A stretch of 64,000 nucleotides of DNA, taken from contig OX388346.1 in assembly GCA_947579665.1 (NCBI GenBank), positions 93,498,615 through 93,562,614 on the forward strand, in the 5' to 3' direction. Position numbers and translations under genes: made by a program. The DNA is from Sympetrum striolatum. Taxonomy: Eukaryota; Arthropoda; Insecta; Odonata; Libellulidae. Below the pieces are notes generated by a model, which worked only from the letters and a program-made list of their open reading frames with translations, ran no database searches and was not told where the DNA came from. Shown here one piece after another: positions 59,947-64,000 of this stretch (the first letter of the stretch is position 1; each line of letters opens with the position of its first letter).

Positions 59947-61076
59947 TATAATAGATACATGAATGAATCCGGAGAAGCATCTATATATAATAGATATAGA
60001 GAGGATACAAACTCACAGGCCAAACCACAAGCGTCATTGACTTGAAATTTTTACGACATATTGGCCATAACGTGAAACCCCCAGGAAAAAAGCGACTTTG
60101 ATCCTCAGTGTCATGGGTTCGATTCCAGAGGGCCCCAAAGTCTCGATTTTTCCCGTTTAAATGCATTGCTTTGATTTTCGGGAATTTTTAAAAAATACTT
60201 CCGGGATAGGTAGAGAATCGAAAATCTAGGAGCCTTTATATATTGTCATGATCTATCGAAAACATAAATGAGTTTTACGGAAAATATCCTGGGTTCGATG
60301 CTAGGTCGAGGCAAAAATCGGCCGTTTAAAATGTATTGTGGCGATTTTTAAGATTTTTTTTGGACCCCTTCCCGATGGCATGGAAACTTGAAATTCGGCA
60401 TGGAGTTGGAGATTATAAATTAATTTCATAATCAAACTTTACATATTCGCTGATGGTCCTTGGTTCGATCCCAGGGCGCCATTTACATTTCTCAATGCAT
60501 TTCATATGGAGATAACGGAAACAAATTTTAGGTAATTCCCGGCATGCTATCGACTTAAAACTTAGCATGATAGAAGAACCAGTCTTAACAAATCAAACTA
60601 TGCATTCATAGCTATCAATGTGTCCTGGGTTCGACACCAGGTGTCTCTACAATCAGAAGTTGATCCGATTTTTAGGAATTTTGAAACCTTTCCCAATAAT
60701 ATAGAAAATTGAAATTTGGCATATGGATTGAGATCATTAATAAATTTCAGAAACATTTTTTAAATTTCCAAGATCGTCCTTGGTTCGAGTCCCGAGAGCC
60801 ATTTACATTCGTGAACATTAGAGCGTCTTTTGAGGCAGTTGTAGCCAATATTTCTGCCTGAATTTTCTTACATAGTTAGAGATGGTGATCTTCTATTGTA
60901 TTACATAGTAAGTTCACCTGTAAGATCTGGGTTCGATGCCAGACGATGAAATTTCAGCGAATTTTAAGAAAAATTTCAATCCTTTTTTTTTCTTTTGAGG
61001 ACATTCCCGATATGATGCCGATATGAAATTAGTATTGCCGATCTGCTTGCAGTATGCAGGCTACATTTTACTCGTA
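59947..61076 (-). mobile_element. Multimer unit 27, last of the cluster
   Basis: Forward module at 59958-59996, GGATACAAACTCACAGGCC start, full set of boxes. The hairpin arm carries one change (TATGCAGGC). A stray TACTACTCGTA follows. Confidence 0.88.
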
Positions 61077-61743
61077 TATATAATAGATACTACTCGTATA
61101 ATAATTATTGAAAAAGTTTAATTTTTTAATTTTCTTTACTGATGTAGATTTTTCCTGTTTAGAAATTTTTCCCAGTTGCCACGAGGCAACTTGCTCTGGC
61201 CTGGTAAAACAGAGGGTGGTGACGCGAGTTACAGTACGCGGCAAAAGCGGATTGCACAGCAGTCAGAGCCACCTGTTACTCTAGTCTGCAGGTGTTCTCA
61301 TGTCGGTGTTGAGGACGTTTGTTCTTCTTTATTCTGATTTTCCCACGTTTTCTCAGCTTCGAGAGTCGCATCGCAGCCCAATTGCTGCATTTGATCGCGG
61401 ATCGACCTCAACCCTCGTGTTTGGTGGCATGGGGAAGAACCTTCGCGAAGGTCGTGTCATGTTCGGACTTAGGCTTCGAGACCGGCGCACAATTTTTGAG
61501 AAGTGGAGATATTTTTAGGATAGAGAGGTCACGTAGAAGGTTCAGGTAATTGAATTTCTGACCGAGCGAATCACGAAAGAACTAAAGAGAAATTAATTGA
61601 ACAAGATTCACTAATTAATTTATGCATGCATTTATATGAACGTGAAATATCGATGTAAATTGCAATAGTAAACTCGAGTGTTCTAAATAACTTATTTCAT
61701 TAGACGTATTTCATCAGTGGTCGAATGTGAAGATAATCATAGG
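61077..61743. other. GC-richer stretch, possible promoter or 5' exon
   Basis: Between 61170 and 61545 the base composition is clearly richer in G/C and CpG than the surroundings. A possible donor AGGTTCAG|GTAATT occurs at 61545. No clear start codon context or protein similarity was found; it could also be a piece of a mobile element. Confidence 0.25.
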
Positions 61744-62156
61744 CAGGCCCGTGCCCCCGGGGGGGGGGGGGGGCGTTGGGGGTTCGAACCCCCCCCCCCA
61801 TGAGGATCCTTCATACAAAAAGTTCCACGAATGATGAATTGAAGATAAAATGAAATTATTTTATTTAATGTTTCATTTAGTAAACTTTTTCTTCCAAAAT
61901 GTAGCGCCTCTTTCAACTTTCATGTTAACGTCTGTCAGGACTCCTTTCGTCTCGGTGAGTCACACTTTCGCGCCAATCAGAAATCGTGTTTCACGAACAA
62001 AAGGGCCTAAAATCCCACCAGCGCGCAACTGACTTCTCCGTACGTGCACCACATGCTCCGTACATCGTATACGTTCATTATTGATAGTGGTATTAATATA
62101 GTTACTTTTTTAGTGAGAAAAGCCCCTCCCACGAGCAAATCCTGCGCACGGCCCTG
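61744..62156. mobile_element. GC-rich TIR element, copy 2
   Basis: Sister of 29522-29884 with the same ends (CAGGCCCGTG and inverted CAGGGCCGTGCGCAGGATTT) and interior. It has a longer G-run (61760-61776) and an extra ~60 bp near 62040-62110. Confidence 0.82.
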
Positions 62157-64000
62157 ATTATTGCTATCATATCCTACTTTATATTATGAAATATTGTAAG
62201 ATTTCCTTGTACTGTTTTATGCTATTTTGTGACATTTCACCTTCTTTAGCTTTATTCTTTCACGATTCACTACATGCCAATCAATTGTACCTAATGGATT
62301 ATTTTTTATTTTCCATTTATGCTAATATTTTTGTTCCATACAACACAATGTCTATATTAATTGTAAAATGTAAGAGAATTCCTGTAATAAAGTTAATTAT
62401 TATCATTATTAATATTATGTATAAAGAGTATGTCATCATATTTAGTCATTAAAAGTTGTGAAATTTCATCGTCAGGTCTTGAATATATTTTTTACCAATT
62501 AGATTACAAGTCATATTTGTTATGGCAAGATATTTCAGGTTCATGATATTAATATTTCTTATTATTAAATCTATATAAATTTGATCTCTCATTTTAACTT
62601 TATTCAATGGGACAATTTACCGTAAATTAAACACTTCTGAAAAAATCCCAATATCTTACACTCTAATCATTTGTTGCCGAAATCTATTGATCAATATGAA
62701 TTAAAACCAAAGTGTAACAGTGCAAAGAATGGGCAAAAAGTTATAAATAGAACTTTGCAGATTGCACAAAACATAGCAAAATAAAAAACATAGCTAGGAG
62801 TATGTATTAACCTTAATTAACTGAAAGATCGAGCTCACACAAAGTTCTTTTATTATGCTTTCTGTGCGTGTAAAACAACTTATGTTTCTACAATACGGCC
62901 ATTACTACATTACACTTATTCTCAAGAAGATGTACTCTATGTCTAGTCAATAGTTTGCACGACCAAACCAGATGCAAGGGGTAAATATCGATTTATAAAA
63001 TAATTTACGTTAAAACGATGGCCAAAATTACTGCTAAAGATGTCTGCGTAAAAATGAATAAATTGCTAGTAATTCACAAAGGAACGAGATTCTTACTAGA
63101 TAGATATTAATACCCTGCGGCTTTCGGGGTGTGGCAGGGGGAGTAAACACTAGTTGATCTTAACTACTTCTTTACTTGGTTATTATGAAGTATTGTTCTT
63201 GAAGAAATTGGATTTAAAAAGACTCGTCCTAGCATCTGTTTCTCTTATGTTCACTATCGGATTAGTAGCAGGGGTGTTGCATGATGCCAGTAGCAGTCTC
63301 CCTGAATTTATTAAGCTATCACAGCCTCTCAGCTTCACTCTCCAAACCAAGGATTTCACCAATCTTTTCCTGATTTAAAAATTTTCTCTGTTTTCCAAAC
63401 AGGTTGCGTCTTTGAAAATATTTTCCTGTTTTTCTGTTCACTCTAATTCATCGTGTGCACGTCATCTCCAACCAAGAATAGAAGTCCGGCCTCCCGTTTA
63501 CAGTGAATTCGGGGCCAAAGAGGAGTGTTGTGCCTGATAGTATAAGAAGTCCAGTTGGACTTGAAGTGCATCAGCAGCTATTCTGCTTGTGGTTGGCACT
63601 CAACCTCCAGGACACCCATCTCCTCCTTACGGGTCTCCACGCACGGCAAACACGTGGGTGAATCCTCGGTCAGCTGGCATGACCTCACACAGACAGTTGA
63701 TTCACAAAACTGCCCGGACTGTTCTTGACCTTGCTGTTCGAGGGGTTTGTTCTCGGGGTTTTCTCCCCGCCCAATAAGTAATAACATTTAATTTCCCTGA
63801 ATAAGAAAATTGGGATAATTTCCTTAGAAAGATTTCTGTTAGAGCTGAGTTGCATCGTGTCTTTAGGTCTTTATTAATGAAAGCAAATGTTTGTCAAATT
63901 AGATGTTACCAAGGGAAGACATAGAGCCAAGGCAAGAGGAGGGAGAACTATTGACTGACATAGTGGAAAAAAAGCACGTAATTGAAACTTCTTCATATTA
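62157..64000. other. Unassigned sequence to the window end
   Basis: AT-rich to about 63100. From 63470 to 63790 composition is more balanced and both strands have short open frames; I recognise neither. No repeat ends identified. Confidence 0.35.

Larger units (their letters stand above)
30052..61076. repeat. 31-kb cluster of ~27 B-box multimer elements (Helentron/HINE-like)
   Basis: About 27 copies of one ~1.1-kb element in both orientations. In the minus reading order each has a left module TCTATTATATATAGATGCTT + CTCCGGAT, a variable microsatellite, and a start of one of two kinds (GGGGATCAAAAGTCTAACC or GGATACAAATTCACAGCC). A core of six monomers with boxes b1 GGTTCGATTCC, b2 GGTTCGATGCT, b3 GGTTCGATCCC, b4 GGTTCGACACC, b5 GGTTCGAATCC and b6 GGTTCGATGCC follows. 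The right end is hairpin GCTTGCAGTATGCAAGC + (A/T)ACATTTTACTCGTA. In the reference copy at 36640-37781 boxes start at 36820, 36997, 37166, 37331, 37488 and 37636. No protein is encoded. A near-terminal hairpin, internal microsatellite and ~165-bp core repeats recall Helentron-associated elements; that class is inferred. Confidence 0.85.

Noticed and set aside
30052..61076. Recurring 90-105-codon open frames in many units (with CHGFDSRRPQSRDF-like peptides)
   Set aside because: They occur in several frames and both strands of the same DNA, shift with indels between copies, and simply translate the GGTTCGATTCC box region; no sign of a protein under selection.
30052..61076. tRNA genes or a tRNA array
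   Set aside because: Only T-arm/B-box-like motifs are present; no A box, anticodon arm or acceptor stem at tRNA spacing.
30052..61076. CRISPR-like regular repeat-spacer array
   Set aside because: Repeats are ~11-bp boxes in homologous, not unique, spacers; the genome is eukaryotic and no cas genes exist.
30052..61076. Autonomous Helitron (Rep-helicase) in the cluster
   Set aside because: No HUH or helicase motif in any frame of any unit; ends also lack the canonical CTRR.
63578..63787. Short open frames on both strands at 63.6-63.8 kb as a gene
   Set aside because: Both strands are open by chance in a GC-richer stretch; no recognisable domain, splice pattern or repeat context.

Overview
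This is an AT-rich nuclear window from an animal, most likely an arthropod and probably an insect. The grounds are spliced exons with GT/AG borders, tRNA-derived SINEs, and a mix of Jockey-type LINEs, a Penelope-like element and Tigger, Transib, piggyBac and hAT DNA transposons. Species cannot be fixed from the sequence. No rRNA, true tRNA gene, CRISPR array or bacterial operon was seen. All family assignments come from reading motifs and translations; no database search was possible.

Region by region. (1) 1-9.7 kb holds the last three exons (+ strand) of an SLC19-family vitamin (thiamine/folate-type) transporter, the only recognisable host gene. Its introns carry TIR elements, SINE pieces and a 449-bp hAT-type element with an antisense BED zinc finger. 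(2) 9.7-18.6 kb is transposons laid side by side and inside each other: a SINE, a Penelope-like element with inverted terminal repeats and a GIY-YIG endonuclease, a Tigger/pogo element split by a SINE and a (TA)n tract, a minus-strand Jockey-superfamily LINE with an inserted coding-looking segment, and Penelope end remnants. (3) 18.6-26.4 kb holds a LINE scrap, a 3.9-kb Transib (RAG1-like) element with CACAGTG-type ends, CGACG target duplications and unusually long (~650 bp) inverted repeats, a dispersed fragment of the repeat described next, and a 2.9-kb decayed piggyBac with TTAA duplications. (4) 26.4-30 kb has LINE scraps, a perfect 40-bp palindrome and a GC-rich TIR element with a sister copy at 61.7 kb.

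(5) 30.05-61.08 kb is the outstanding part: about 27 copies of one ~1.1-kb element in both orientations, often head to tail. Each copy has a conserved hairpin end (GCTTGCAGTATGCAAGC then ...TTTTACTCGTA), an opposite end with a TCCGGAGAAGC module, a variable microsatellite, and a core of about six diverged ~150-175-bp monomers. Every monomer carries a tRNA T-arm / Pol III B-box-like motif, GGTTCGANNCC. The layout resembles Helentron-associated non-autonomous elements carrying core satellite repeats. A nested insertion at 34.7-38 kb shows that single copies moved as units. No transposase or helicase is encoded.

(6) 61.1-64 kb has a GC-richer stretch that could be a promoter/5' exon, the second GC-rich TIR element, and otherwise unassigned sequence. 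The window reads as one gene tail followed by a transposon-dense intergenic region; apart from the transporter I see no gene I would call functional.
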